A stretch of DNA of 64,000 nt from an uncultured Erythrobacter sp. (GTDB lineage: Bacteria; Pseudomonadota; Alphaproteobacteria; Sphingomonadales; Sphingomonadaceae), in the NCBI GenBank assembly GCA_947503155.1, contig CANNCL010000001.1:868001-932000 (forward strand). The letters run 5' to 3'. The position numbers and the translations under genes were made by a program. The notes below the pieces were generated by a model. That model had not been told where the DNA came from, did not search any database, and saw only the letters and a program-made list of their open reading frames with translations. Every line of letters starts with the position of its first letter. Within the stretch, counting starts at the first letter, position 1. Positions 1 through 8,334 of the stretch are shown here, piece after piece.

Positions 1-1065
1 TTTCTGGGTGTCGGCCCAGAAGGCGCGCGCGGATCATGCGCCGACACATTGGCCTATCCGCTGCCATTGCTGGGCGAGGAGGTGAAGGAGCGCGGGCTTG
101 CTTTGGGTATCGTTTCCACCGCGCGCATCACCCATGCGACCCCGGCCAGCGTCTATGCCCGCGCGACTGAACGCAATTGGGAGGCGTATATCGGGACCGG
201 CGACGATCAAGACGCTGAGGGTTGCCGGGACATCGCGGCGCAATTGGTCGAAACCGAATTCGATGTCGCGCTTGGCGGCGGAATGCGGTCTTTCTTGGGC
301 GCAGACCTGGGCGGGCATCGGCGTGACGAGGGCACCGACCTCTCGGCCCTTTGGGCTGAGCGTACCGGCGGCACATTTGTGACCAATTCTGCGCAGTTAG
401 AAGCCGCTCCGATGGATGCGCCAGTGTTCGGCCTCTTTTCAAGCAGCCACATGACCTACATGGCTCAGCGTGAGGAGGCCTCGTCCGAGCCAACGCTGAC
501 CGATATGACGGCCCAAGCAATGGCGCGGCTTTCGGCCGATCCCGATGGCTTTTATTTGATGGTCGAATCGGGGCGGATCGATCACGCGCACCATATGGGC
601 CAAGCGGGCCTCGCACTTGAAGAGACGGCCGAGTTTGCCCGCGCCATCCAATATGCGATCGACAACACTGACCCCGAAGAGACGCTGATCCTCGTCACGG
701 CCGATCACAGCCATGTTTTTACCATTGCGGGCTATCCGCGCCGCGGGAATGACATTCTTGGGCTGGTTGTGCCGCCAACAAGCGACGGCGAAGTGGCGGA
801 AGCGACCAGAGCGGCTGATGGCAGGCCCTACACAACTTTGGGCTATGCCAATGGCCCCGGCGCGATTGCGAACCAAGCGGAACGCCCGGTGCCGGAAACC
901 GGCATTGAAGCCCTGCAACAGGCGGCGATCCCGACCGGCGGAGAGACCCATGCTGGCGAAGACGTCGCGCTGTATGCACGCGGGCCAGGCGCAGAGGGCG
1001 CGCGCGGGGTAATCGAGCAGAATGTGATCTACGACATTATTCGGGGGGCGTTCGGCTGGGAATGA
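1..1065 (+). CDS. phoA: Alkaline phosphatase, 5' end outside window
   Basis: Hydrolyses phosphate monoesters in the periplasm (EC 3.1.3.1). The frame is open from base 1, so the N terminus, including the signal peptide and catalytic serine, lies outside the window; the ORF-track TTG start is only the first in-frame start codon. Visible family motifs in order are HATPASVYAR, GGG-R, the metal-binding ESGRIDHAHH, TADHSH and GGETHAGEDV near the C terminus, which supplies a zinc-ligand histidine. The order and spacing fit the PhoA superfamily well. The protein ends at IIRGAFGWE, a typical end for this family. It converges on lolA across a strong hairpin. Together with the pstS at 17.4 kb it suggests a phosphate-starvation response, but the promoter is not visible, so regulation is inference. 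Confidence 0.93.
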   Translation, partial: FLGVGPEGARGSCADTLAYPLPLLGEEVKERGLALGIVSTARITHATPASVYARATERNWEAYIGTGDDQDAEGCRDIAAQLVETEFDVALGGGMRSFLGADLGGHRRDEGTDLSALWAERTGGTFVTNSAQLEAAPMDAPVFGLFSSSHMTYMAQREEASSEPTLTDMTAQAMARLSADPDGFYLMVESGRIDHAHHMGQAGLALEETAEFARAIQYAIDNTDPEETLILVTADHSHVFTIAGYPRRGNDILGLVVPPTSDGEVAEATRAADGRPYTTLGYANGPGAIANQAERPVPETGIEALQQAAIPTGGETHAGEDVALYARGPGAEGARGVIEQNVIYDIIRGAFGWE

Positions 1066-1353
1066 GCGGCCACGTGCTTCGCAAGGCCGCAAGGCCCGAG
1101 CGCGCGATTTAACCCGCCCGCAATTTAACCAAGGCAATAAAAAACCCCTGTGCCGGGGGCGGTGGCACAGGGGTTTCCTTATTAGCGTTCGTCACGCTTT
1201 TTGCAGGGCGGACTTTTCGAAGCCGGGGCAACAGGGGGGAAACCCTCGGCTCCATCTGCCTTGCCTGATAAGGATTAGGCGCTTTCGGCTTTCACTTATA
1301 TGAACGCGGCCCTAGTTTTGTCGCGTTCTTACAACTTTTCGAGGTCAGACCGT
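1066..1353. other. Non-coding stretch between phoA and lolA
   Basis: Contains the terminator at 1142-1176 and about 175 nt between it and the lolA stop. That stretch has further pairing potential (GCCGGGG with CCCTCGGC around 1219-1252, and AGCGT/ACGCT followed by TTTT at 1184-1202). I see no convincing ORF. It could be a lolA 3' UTR or a small RNA; I do not recognise 6S, SRP or tmRNA signatures. Confidence 0.5.
1142..1176 (-). terminator. Strong intrinsic terminator between phoA and lolA
   Basis: A perfect 13-bp inverted repeat (aaacccctgtgcc and its complement) surrounds a 9-nt loop. On the minus strand it is followed by TTTTTTATT, a proper U-tract, so it best terminates leftward transcription from lolA. 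On the plus strand the tail is TTTCCTTATT, weaker but possibly usable for phoA, so it may work in both directions. Confidence 0.85.
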
Positions 1354-2037
1354 TCAACGCGGTCGACGAGACGAGCGGCGCGGATCACGGAATTGAAAGG
1401 TGCTTTCTGGAACGGCGATCCCGTAGCGATGATTCGATAGCCGCACCGTCGTCCGGTGATTCTGTGCATCGAGCGCCACCCAATGGGTGAGCTGCAATCC
1501 GCCCGGCGCATTGGGGTTGCGCACGAAGATAAGATTGATCTCGCCAAATTCGGGTTTGCTCGGGTCGCTGACGAAAATGCTCAGCACTTCTGGGCTGCCG
1601 GTTGGCACCAGCGTCCCAAATTGGCGGACATCGCGGTCGGGATCGAGCAGCGCACCCAGCGGTGAATTGCGAATCGGCCAACGCTCAACCTGATTGACCT
1701 CGTAATCGATCATATAGAGCGATCGGCCATTCGAAACGACGAGCAGGTCGGCATCTCTGCCGTAATCAAACCGGATTTTCCCGGGACGTTTCAACGTCAT
1801 GGTCCCCCGCGCGGCGTTGCCTGCGCGGTCGGTCTGCGTGAAATCGGCCCGCATTGTGGAAATCGCGCGCAATGCCGACACCGCGCGGTCCAGATCAGCG
1901 GAAGTGGTTTGCGCGGAGGCCGCAGAGGTGAGGTCGGCCGCCGGCCCACCAAGAGGTAGGCCGAAACCAAGCGCGATGGCTCCGGCAGCGGTGAACGCTA
2001 TGCCTGTGCGGCGAATATGTTTGATCGTGTTCATCAT
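1354..2037 (-). CDS. lolA: LolA-like outer-membrane lipoprotein carrier protein
   Basis: Periplasmic chaperone that takes lipoproteins from LolCDE and hands them to the outer membrane. 227 aa. It begins with a positively charged n-region, a hydrophobic stretch and a probable signal peptidase I site near ASAQ (about residue 43). The mature part shows the LolA pattern: MRADFTQTD, then GTMTLKRPGKIRFDY, and repeated beta-strand segments. A second ATG follows the first directly, so the start may be one codon later. C-terminal RRSSRRPR is a basic tail. It is transcribed leftward toward the 1142-1176 terminator. The leftward neighbour upstream is rpmG, about 80 bases away. Family identity is clear, but LolA-like paralogues exist, so the transport role is family inference. 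Confidence 0.88.
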   Translation of the reverse strand: MMNTIKHIRRTGIAFTAAGAIALGFGLPLGGPAADLTSAASAQTTSADLDRAVSALRAISTMRADFTQTDRAGNAARGTMTLKRPGKIRFDYGRDADLLVVSNGRSLYMIDYEVNQVERWPIRNSPLGALLDPDRDVRQFGTLVPTGSPEVLSIFVSDPSKPEFGEINLIFVRNPNAPGGLQLTHWVALDAQNHRTTVRLSNHRYGIAVPESTFQFRDPRRSSRRPR

Positions 2038-2114
2038 GTCCGATTACCGGCCATGCGTTGAACTGTCGATGAATTAAGCTGCGCGAATGACCGCGTGCCC
2101 AATGCGCCCCGATC

Positions 2115-2282
2115 TTACTTGATCTTGGCTTCTTTGAATTCAACGTGCTTACGAACGACCGGATCATATTTGCGGAACACCATTTTTTCGGTGGTGTTGC
2201 GCGGGTTCTTTTTGGTCGTGTAGTAAAAGCCCGTGCCCTCGGTCGAGACGAGCTTGATCTTGACGGTTGCGGGCTTCGCCAT
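2115..2282 (-). CDS. rpmG: 50S ribosomal protein L33
   Basis: Too short for the ORF track but unmistakable. The minus strand reads [20 protein letters not shown], followed by [20 protein letters not shown] and a C-terminal EFKEAKIK. At 55 aa it matches the usual L33 length. It is a component of the large ribosomal subunit near the E site. The Cys pairs of zinc-binding L33 are absent, so this is the zinc-independent form. The start is the ATG at 2282, the only reasonable one given family alignment. It appears to be a single gene between arfB (upstream) and lolA (downstream). Confidence 0.97.
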   Translation of the reverse strand: MAKPATVKIKLVSTEGTGFYYTTKKNPRNTTEKMVFRKYDPVVRKHVEFKEAKIK

Positions 2283-2426
2283 GGCGGTTTCCTAAGATCG
2301 GCTGAGGTCGATGCGAATCGCTCGCGGACCTGAAAATATAAAGGGCGGCGCGAATTGCACCGCCGTGAAGAGCGCGCCCATTTCCCGATTCACGGGGAAA
2401 AGTCAAGCATTCGTGCCCCTAAAAAC

Positions 2427-2876
2427 TCACCAATCGGACCGGCTGACCTTGCCGCGTTTGGACTTTACATCGCCGCGCGCCTTTTTTGCCTTCAATCGCT
2501 GGGTCTTACCGATGCGATTTATTCGGGTTTTTGCGCGCCTTTTGGGTTGCCGATGCGCGGCCTCCAACATGTCGTCCAGCTTTGCTCGCGCGGCGGTGCG
2601 ATTCGCTTCTTGATTGCGGTGTTGGCGCGCGGTGATCAGCAGGTCGCCAGCCGTGGTCAGCTTGGACCCAGCCAAATCACGCAACCGCGCAAAAACCGGC
2701 GGCGATAATCGCAGCGCGTAGATATTGACCCGCAGCTGGACCTCGGTCGCCACTTTATTGGCGTTTTGCCCGCCAGGGCCGGAGCCTGCGAGAAAACTTT
2801 CTTCGGCCAGTGCATGGGCCCTGCCGATAATGTCTTCTAGCTGGTTATTGTCCATTACCAGTCTCAGGGGCGCCAT
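2427..2876 (-). CDS. arfB: ArfB-type alternative ribosome-rescue peptidyl-tRNA hydrolase
   Basis: Releases peptides from ribosomes stalled without a stop codon. The protein has the catalytic GGQ motif in GSGPGGQNANKVATEVQLR near residue 35, and a long basic C-terminal tail (about residues 100-149, rich in Lys and Arg), which in ArfB enters the empty mRNA channel. It lacks the stop-codon-recognition domains of RF1 and RF2, so it is not a normal release factor. 149 aa from the first ATG; a second ATG at 2855 (MDNNQLED) is equally plausible and closer to the family's usual N terminus. Either start overlaps the end of the upstream pseudouridine synthase gene (stop at 2845), suggesting translational coupling. 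Confidence 0.93.
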   Translation of the reverse strand: MAPLRLVMDNNQLEDIIGRAHALAEESFLAGSGPGGQNANKVATEVQLRVNIYALRLSPPVFARLRDLAGSKLTTAGDLLITARQHRNQEANRTAARAKLDDMLEAAHRQPKRRAKTRINRIGKTQRLKAKKARGDVKSKRGKVSRSDW

Positions 2877-3630
2877 TATCGGAAGAGGCCGGTGCCTCTG
2901 GGCGTTCTTCCGAAGGCGGCGATGGTGTGGGCGCAGGAGGAGGAGCGGGCGGCTCAGGAGCCGTCAGCCCGGCGCGCACGAAATCTTCTGGAAAGGGTGC
3001 GAAGGCGGCAATCGTTTCCTTGCCGGCGCGCATCACCGTGATCGATTCGGCGTGCAGCATCGTGCGCGGTGCGCCTTTGTTCTGTCCGCGAACTGGTCCG
3101 TAAACTGGGTCGCCTAGCAAGGCCGTGCCCAGACCTTGCAAAGCGTGAACCCGCAATTGATGCGTGCGCCCGGTGGTTGGGCGGAACCGGATCAAAGAAC
3201 GCCTTTTGTCGCCCTCTCCAACGGTCTGCAAAAGCTCCCAATGCGAAACGGCAGGTTTGCCCTTTTTCGCCGCGATCATCCGCCAACCTTTTTCCGCTGA
3301 ACTGATTTTCGACAGCGACAATTCGATCGTGCCCGATTTCTCCGCCGGTTCAAAATCGATGATCGCCAGATAGGTCTTGCCAACGAGCCGGTCCTCAAAA
3401 GCCTTGTTGAATCGCTTCAAAGCTTTCGGATTGCGCGCCATCAGCAAGCATCCGCTGGTGTCGGTATCAAGCCGGTGGACCGCGACCGGTGGGCGCTGAA
3501 AACCCATTTTCAGCTGCTCAATATGGTCGAACAGAGCCGGGCCGCCGCGTTTTGGGCGGTCGACCGGCAGGCCAGCAGGTTTATTGATGACGAGCGCTTC
3601 GCCGTCTTCGAAGAGGATAGGAATTTGGAT
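2845..3630 (-). CDS. RluA-family rRNA/tRNA pseudouridine synthase, apparent ATC start
   Basis: Converts uridine to pseudouridine in RNA. The catalytic aspartate motif is HRLDTDTSGCLL, followed by KTYLAI and RTHQLRVHA, all typical of RluA, RluC and RluD. The ORF track starts at an internal ATG (3507), which would remove the conserved FEDGEALVINKPAGLPVD segment just upstream. That segment is intact in frame, but no ATG, GTG or TTG precedes it before an in-frame TGA. The best start is ATC at 3630 (reading I/M-QIPILFEDGEAL), with GGAG ending 8 nt upstream; ATT two codons later is an alternative. This gives 261 aa. The C terminus is a Pro/Glu-rich tail of about 40 residues. It lies 52 nt downstream of pabB/C. 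The exact substrate uridine cannot be told. Confidence 0.85.
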   Translation of the reverse strand: MQIPILFEDGEALVINKPAGLPVDRPKRGGPALFDHIEQLKMGFQRPPVAVHRLDTDTSGCLLMARNPKALKRFNKAFEDRLVGKTYLAIIDFEPAEKSGTIELSLSKISSAEKGWRMIAAKKGKPAVSHWELLQTVGEGDKRRSLIRFRPTTGRTHQLRVHALQGLGTALLGDPVYGPVRGQNKGAPRTMLHAESITVMRAGKETIAAFAPFPEDFVRAGLTAPEPPAPPPAPTPSPPSEERPEAPASSDNGAPETGNGQ

Positions 3631-3638
3631 TGTCGTTA

Positions 3639-3642
3639 CTCC
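3639..3642 (-). promoter_or_regulatory. Shine-Dalgarno that decides the ATC start of the RluA-type gene
   Basis: GGAG on the minus strand, 8 nt before the ATC at 3630. It is the only purine-rich SD-like sequence between the pabB/C stop and the conserved N-terminal motif. A nine-codon micro-ORF (ATG at 3679, MGQSNHALP) lies between the pabB/C stop and this site; whether it is translated is unknown. Confidence 0.5.
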
Positions 3643-3682
3643 GGGCCGCTCAGGGTAGAGCGTGGTTTGATTGGCCCATCAC

Positions 3683-5506
3683 TTAGACGAGTAAGCGCGC
3701 CGCGAACAGTCCGCGCACAGCATTGCCAAGTTGGAAGCCATCCGCGAGGTCGTCGAGCGTCAATTCCGCTTCGCGCGCTTGGCCTTTTTCGATCAAATAT
3801 TCGCGCAAGATGCCAGGCAACAATCCGAGCGACGCGGGAGGTGTCAGCAAGACGCCATCACGCTCCACAAAAATGTTCGTGAAACTGCCTTCGGTCACGT
3901 GCCCATCATCGCGGACCAGCACGGCTTCGGCCGCGCCCATCCCTTTGGCGGCAGAAAGCGCATCCTCGTAGAACCCTCTGTCGGAAGTCTTATGCGACAG
4001 CCGCCAATCCGACGGATCGACCGGACAAGGAAGCGCAATGACGCCGATAGGGCCGTCCATCGGCGGCGGCATCGGGCCTGCCTCCAGCGCGGTCGCGCCG
4101 CTGCGCGCAGCAAGCAGGCGGAATTTCGCCGGTTCCTCAAGCTCGAAACACAGCGCCTGAATCCGGTTGCGCGCGGCATGGCGATCAAATTCAAAGCCGA
4201 GTATCGCGGCGCTGTTTTTCATACGCGTGAGATGCAATTCCAACATGCCGATGCCGGTTTCTGGATCGAAAGCCATCGTTTCAATCAGGTCGAAAGCCGA
4301 TGCTGTATGGTCCGGCGAAGAAGCCCGCGCAAAGCCTGCTTTGACCTCGCATTCGCGCCGTTCCTCCATCGCATCGCTATCCGCGACAATCGCCGAGCCG
4401 ACGCCTAGAACCGCGCTGCCCTGGCCATTCTCTATCGGGGTCAGGCGCAAGGTGCGGATCGCGACATTGAACGCGGCATCGCCGCTTGAACTAATGCGGC
4501 CAATGGCCCCGCAATACGGCCCGCGCGCATCGCGCTCGGCCTCGTGTATCAGCTCCATTGCGCGGATTTTTGGTGCGCCGGTGATGGAGCCGCATGGGAA
4601 GATCGCGCGGACCAAATCCATCGCGTCTTTGCCGGCTGAGAGCTGCGCGCGGACGCTCGACACCATTTGGTGGACCGTCGGATAGCTTTCGACCGAAAAC
4701 GGAGCGTCGACCCGAACACTGCCGGGAACCGCGACACGCGACAGGTCATTGCGCATCAGATCGACGATCATCAGGTTTTCGGCTTTGTCTTTGACCGACG
4801 TCGCCAGTTCCTCTGCCAAGGCGGCGTCGGCGGCGGGATCCTCGCTGCGTGGGCGAGTGCCCTTCATCGGTTTGACTTTGGCCTCTCCCTCACTGAGCGC
4901 GGCGAACAATTCTGGCGAAAAGCTGAGAAGCCAATGCGTCCCATCGAATACAATCCCGCCATAACCCGCGCTCGCGGCTGATCTCAGCGCGGAATAAAGC
5001 GCGATTTCCTCTCCGCGATAGGAGCCTGTGAGCGGATAGGTTAGGTTCGCCTGATAAATATCGCCCGCGCTGATAGCTTCGCGCAAAGTTTCAAACGCCG
5101 CCGCGTATCCGCCGGGTGAAAGCTGCGGCTCAAGCGGGCCGATGCTGGCGTTTCCATCTGAGCGAGCGGCGAGCCAAGCCGGAACATCCGCCGCTGCAAT
5201 TCGTGTCGGCGCGTCAAACAGCCCAAGCCACACTAGCGGGCCGTTTGCGCCGCTGCGGGCATCGGCCAGGGGAGCCAATTTCGGCTCCAGCGCAAGGCCC
5301 GCTTCATAGGCGATATATCCCGCGAGCTCTCCGCCGGAGCGGCGCGCTTTGTCTGCCGCCTCCAGAACGCTGGCGACGTCGCTTGCGCGGTGCGCCACAA
5401 ACACTTCGCGCGGGGCCTCATAAAACAGCGCATCCGCCGCGCCGCCATCTGCTGGGCGCGCGTCATCAAGCAATACAAAAGTCTGTGTCGGTGCGGCCTG
5501 ACCCAT
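3683..5506 (-). CDS. pabBC: Fused aminodeoxychorismate synthase component I / aminodeoxychorismate lyase
   Basis: Makes p-aminobenzoate for folate. The N-terminal part (about residues 1-380) is a chorismate-binding domain: [10 protein letters not shown] (the PabB-type KGT motif rather than AGT of TrpE), [27 protein letters not shown] and GPYCGAIG are all present. The C-terminal part (about 385-607) is a class IV aminotransferase-fold lyase: [13 protein letters not shown] carries the likely PLP lysine, followed by [13 protein letters not shown] and [10 protein letters not shown]. At 607 aa it matches the bacterial pabB-pabC fusion. It needs a PabA glutaminase encoded elsewhere. It starts 124 bp from the divergent ATPase gene and is followed by the RluA-type gene. 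Confidence 0.95.
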   Translation of the reverse strand: MGQAAPTQTFVLLDDARPADGGAADALFYEAPREVFVAHRASDVASVLEAADKARRSGGELAGYIAYEAGLALEPKLAPLADARSGANGPLVWLGLFDAPTRIAAADVPAWLAARSDGNASIGPLEPQLSPGGYAAAFETLREAISAGDIYQANLTYPLTGSYRGEEIALYSALRSAASAGYGGIVFDGTHWLLSFSPELFAALSEGEAKVKPMKGTRPRSEDPAADAALAEELATSVKDKAENLMIVDLMRNDLSRVAVPGSVRVDAPFSVESYPTVHQMVSSVRAQLSAGKDAMDLVRAIFPCGSITGAPKIRAMELIHEAERDARGPYCGAIGRISSSGDAAFNVAIRTLRLTPIENGQGSAVLGVGSAIVADSDAMEERRECEVKAGFARASSPDHTASAFDLIETMAFDPETGIGMLELHLTRMKNSAAILGFEFDRHAARNRIQALCFELEEPAKFRLLAARSGATALEAGPMPPPMDGPIGVIALPCPVDPSDWRLSHKTSDRGFYEDALSAAKGMGAAEAVLVRDDGHVTEGSFTNIFVERDGVLLTPPASLGLLPGILREYLIEKGQAREAELTLDDLADGFQLGNAVRGLFAARLLV

Positions 5507-5630
5507 TATTTCGCTTTACGGAATTGACGGACCAAGTCGAGAAAAATGGCGAGAAATTGCCCCGCGCTTGACCGCCGCGCCTTCGCTCTGCAAACCCCGC
5601 GCAAATCAAGATCAACCAGATTGGGCACAG

Positions 5631-7205
5631 ATGAGCGATATTTTCCTTGGGCTAGGCGGCAATGGCGAAAATCAAAGCCTCGCATTGAGCCGTGCGAACC
5701 GTCACGGCCTAATCGCGGGCGCAACCGGCACGGGCAAGACCGTGACGTTGCAAGGATTGGCGGAGAGTTTTTCTGCCAATGGTGTCCCGGTGTTTGTCGC
5801 CGATGTGAAAGGCGATCTGTCTGGCATCGCGATGCCCGGTTCCCCGACGTTCAAACACGCCGATAAATTGGAAGGGCGCGCCGAAGAGCTCGGCATGGAT
5901 GATTATGCCTATTCCGACAATCCGGTGATTTTTTGGGATCTGTTCGGCGAACAGGGCCATCCGATCCGCACCACGATTTCGGAAATGGGACCTTTGCTGC
6001 TGGCGCGGCTGCTCGACCTGAACGACACGCAAGAAGGCGTGCTGCAAATTGTGTTCAAACATGCGGATGAGAACGGCCTATTGCTGCTCGATTTCGGCGA
6101 TCTGCAATCGATGCTGCAATGGGCGCATGAAAATTCAAAAGAATTGTCCGGCGTTTACGGCAATGTTTCGAAGCAATCGGTTGGCGCGATTCAGCGGCAA
6201 TTGTTGTCGTTTGAGGCACAAGGCGCGGATCATTTCTTTGGTGAGCCAGCATTGGAAATCGACGATTTTCTCAAACTGGATGAAAATGGCCGCGGCTATG
6301 TGAATGTGCTGGCCGCGGACAAATTGATGCGCAGTCCAAAACTTTATGCGACTTTCCTGCTGTGGCTGCTGGCGGAATTGTTTGAGACTTTGCCGGAGGT
6401 TGGCGACCCGGAAAAACCCAGCCTCGTCTTCTTCTTTGACGAGGCGCATTTGTTGTTTGATGACGCGCCCAAAGCATTGCAGGACAAGATCGAACAGGTC
6501 GTGCGTCTAATCCGGTCCAAGGGCGTGGGCGTGTTCTTCGTCACGCAAAATCCGATCGACATTCCAGAGGAAGTCGCTGGCCAGCTAGGCAACCGGGTTC
6601 AGCATGCCTTGCGCGCCTTCACCAAACGCGATCAGCGCGCGATCAAGGCGGCGGCGGAAACATTCCGTATCAACAAGGATATGGACACAGAAGAAGTCAT
6701 CACTGAACTGAAAGTCGGTGAAGCTTTGGTGTCGACATTGGACGAAGAGGGCGCGCCGACCGTGGTTCAGCGCACTTTGATCAAACCGCCGCGTTCGCGT
6801 CTAGGCCCGGTCAGCGCGAAAGAGCGCGCGATCATCCAATCGGTTAGCCCGTTTGACGGCAAATATGATGAGGCGATCGACCGCGAAAGCGCCGAAGAAG
6901 TGCTGCTCGCTAAATCGCAGGACGCCGCCGACACCGCCGAAGAGGTTGCCGACAAGGGCGAAGAAGAAGTCCGCAAACGCCCGCGCAAGACCAAATCAAT
7001 GTGGGAAAAAGCCATCAGCCGAGGCACCAAAGTTGCCGCAGGCGGCATGGCGGGCGCAGCGGCAGCGGCGGTTTTGGGCAAAAAATCGCGTTCAAACCCG
7101 GTCGCCTCAGGCATCAAATCCGCCGCAGGCTCCATCGCAACCGATCTCGCCGGGCCAATTGCCGGGCGGTTTGTGCGCAACTTGATCGGCGGTTTGATGC
7201 GGTGA
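5631..7205 (+). CDS. DUF853 / HerA-like P-loop ATPase (YjgR type)
   Basis: 524 aa. Walker A GATGTGKT at residues 30-37; Walker [10 protein letters not shown] at about 264-272; and [31 protein letters not shown], a signature of the DUF853/YjgR branch of HerA-FtsK-like ATPases. The final 60 residues are rich in Ala, Gly and Arg and may be flexible. The ORF track starts 21 codons earlier at a GC-rich leader; I prefer ATG at 5631 because the family begins close to IFLGLGGNG. The cellular role of this family is not settled; a DNA- or helicase-related function is inferred from the fold only. Divergent from pabBC and convergent with the GST-like gene, with stop codons one base apart. Confidence 0.9.
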   Translation: MSDIFLGLGGNGENQSLALSRANRHGLIAGATGTGKTVTLQGLAESFSANGVPVFVADVKGDLSGIAMPGSPTFKHADKLEGRAEELGMDDYAYSDNPVIFWDLFGEQGHPIRTTISEMGPLLLARLLDLNDTQEGVLQIVFKHADENGLLLLDFGDLQSMLQWAHENSKELSGVYGNVSKQSVGAIQRQLLSFEAQGADHFFGEPALEIDDFLKLDENGRGYVNVLAADKLMRSPKLYATFLLWLLAELFETLPEVGDPEKPSLVFFFDEAHLLFDDAPKALQDKIEQVVRLIRSKGVGVFFVTQNPIDIPEEVAGQLGNRVQHALRAFTKRDQRAIKAAAETFRINKDMDTEEVITELKVGEALVSTLDEEGAPTVVQRTLIKPPRSRLGPVSAKERAIIQSVSPFDGKYDEAIDRESAEEVLLAKSQDAADTAEEVADKGEEEVRKRPRKTKSMWEKAISRGTKVAAGGMAGAAAAAVLGKKSRSNPVASGIKSAAGSIATDLAGPIAGRFVRNLIGGLMR

Positions 7206-7206
7206 G

Positions 7207-8292
7207 TTAAGCCGCCACGCGCAGCTTGTAATTTTCGAACACGAGCCGGACAGGCATGTCGAAACCGATCAGAGCCTCGCCGCCGCATTCGCGCAGCATC
7301 GCCTCACACGCGGCGCGGTCTTCGCCACCGAGTGACGCCAGATAATCGAGCGAGCGTTGGAGCATCCAAAGACTGAACGGCAGGGCAAGCCGCTCGCCCT
7401 TCGCGCCTTCTATTTCGAACGGAGCCATGCCCAATGCGCGCGGCAGATCTTCCCCGGAATTGGCCGCCGCCCATTCGCCCAGCATCGGCGCGACATTGGC
7501 GAGGTAAGGGAGCTGTTCGCCCATCATCCGGGCCAGCACTGGCAGCAAAGTCTCTGGCACTTCATCATCCGCCAAGAACACGCCCGATAGCGGTTTTGGC
7601 GCGATCATGCGTTCGACCCATTTGGCCACTTGCGGGGCAAGGCGGCGCATGATCTCTCCGCTTGCCGGGTCGCGGTAATTATGCGCGTAAAGCGGCCCGA
7701 TCAGGCCGAAATCGCCGATGCTTGGGCGGGTGCCGAGCAAGAAGGGGTGGACCGCGAAATGTGCATCCAGCTCTGCGAGTAACGCTTCATAGCTTTTCTC
7801 AATCCCCGGTATGGTCGCCTCGTTAATGCCCAGCATCGGGACGAAACCCTTGAACGCCGCGCCGCGCGCTTTGCCTGCCTCATGTTGCTCCGCCTCGGTC
7901 CCGCCGGGAAGAGCGACTTTGCCGAATTCTCCGTAAACCCATTCCTCGTTGTAATTCCAACGGTAATGCATCGCCGGGATGACCAGCCATTCGTCGCCAA
8001 ATGTTTCGAGAAGCAGCGCCGCCAGACGCTGACACGGCGTGCCGGGATAGGCGGATGGGCCGGGCAAGGCCGCTTCGAAATGGTCGATGATGACGGTTGT
8101 GTCTTGCAAGACCGTACCATCGGTCAGCTTCACAACGGGGATGACAGGACGCCCGACGGCTGGGATGATCTCGCTTTGATGAATGTTGGGCGTGGCCAGC
8201 ACTTCGGCGTAATCTGCGCCTTTCCAATCAAGGTAAGCGCGCAGCTTTCCCGAATAAAGCGACAGCGGCGCGCCATACATAATTGCGGACAT
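7207..8292 (-). CDS. Glutathione S-transferase family protein, extended
   Basis: 361 aa, about 130 residues longer than a standard GST. The N-terminal 80 residues form a thioredoxin-like domain (LYSGKLRAYLDWKGADYAEV, then VIPVVKLTDGTVLQDTTVIIDHF, with the cis-proline and the glutathione-contacting QDTT pattern). An all-helical C-terminal region follows (SIGDFGLIGPLYAHNYRDP). Probable cytosolic enzyme or binding protein of unknown substrate. The start at 8292 has a GGGAG Shine-Dalgarno 8 nt upstream. It sits 42 bp downstream of the sensor kinase gene on the same strand but is not obviously related to it. Confidence 0.82.
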   Translation of the reverse strand: MSAIMYGAPLSLYSGKLRAYLDWKGADYAEVLATPNIHQSEIIPAVGRPVIPVVKLTDGTVLQDTTVIIDHFEAALPGPSAYPGTPCQRLAALLLETFGDEWLVIPAMHYRWNYNEEWVYGEFGKVALPGGTEAEQHEAGKARGAAFKGFVPMLGINEATIPGIEKSYEALLAELDAHFAVHPFLLGTRPSIGDFGLIGPLYAHNYRDPASGEIMRRLAPQVAKWVERMIAPKPLSGVFLADDEVPETLLPVLARMMGEQLPYLANVAPMLGEWAAANSGEDLPRALGMAPFEIEGAKGERLALPFSLWMLQRSLDYLASLGGEDRAACEAMLRECGGEALIGFDMPVRLVFENYKLRVAA

Positions 8293-8334
8293 TGATCGGT
8301 CTCCCTTAATCGCCGCGCTCTAGCATCATAGGTT

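Noticed and set aside
98-1137. Multiple overlapping ORFs on both strands in the phosphatase region
   Set aside because: Shadows of the alkaline phosphatase frame; none carries family motifs.
1181-1353. Possible 6S, SRP or tmRNA gene
   Set aside because: I looked for the central bubble of 6S, the GGAAGCAG-type loop of SRP RNA and the tRNA-like ends of tmRNA and saw none. Left as an unassigned structured region.
3630-3685. Frameshift making the RluA-type gene start at ATG 3679
   Set aside because: The ATG at 3679 is one frame off and runs into a TGA after nine codons; a one-base indel would be required. Kept only as an alternative to the ATC start.
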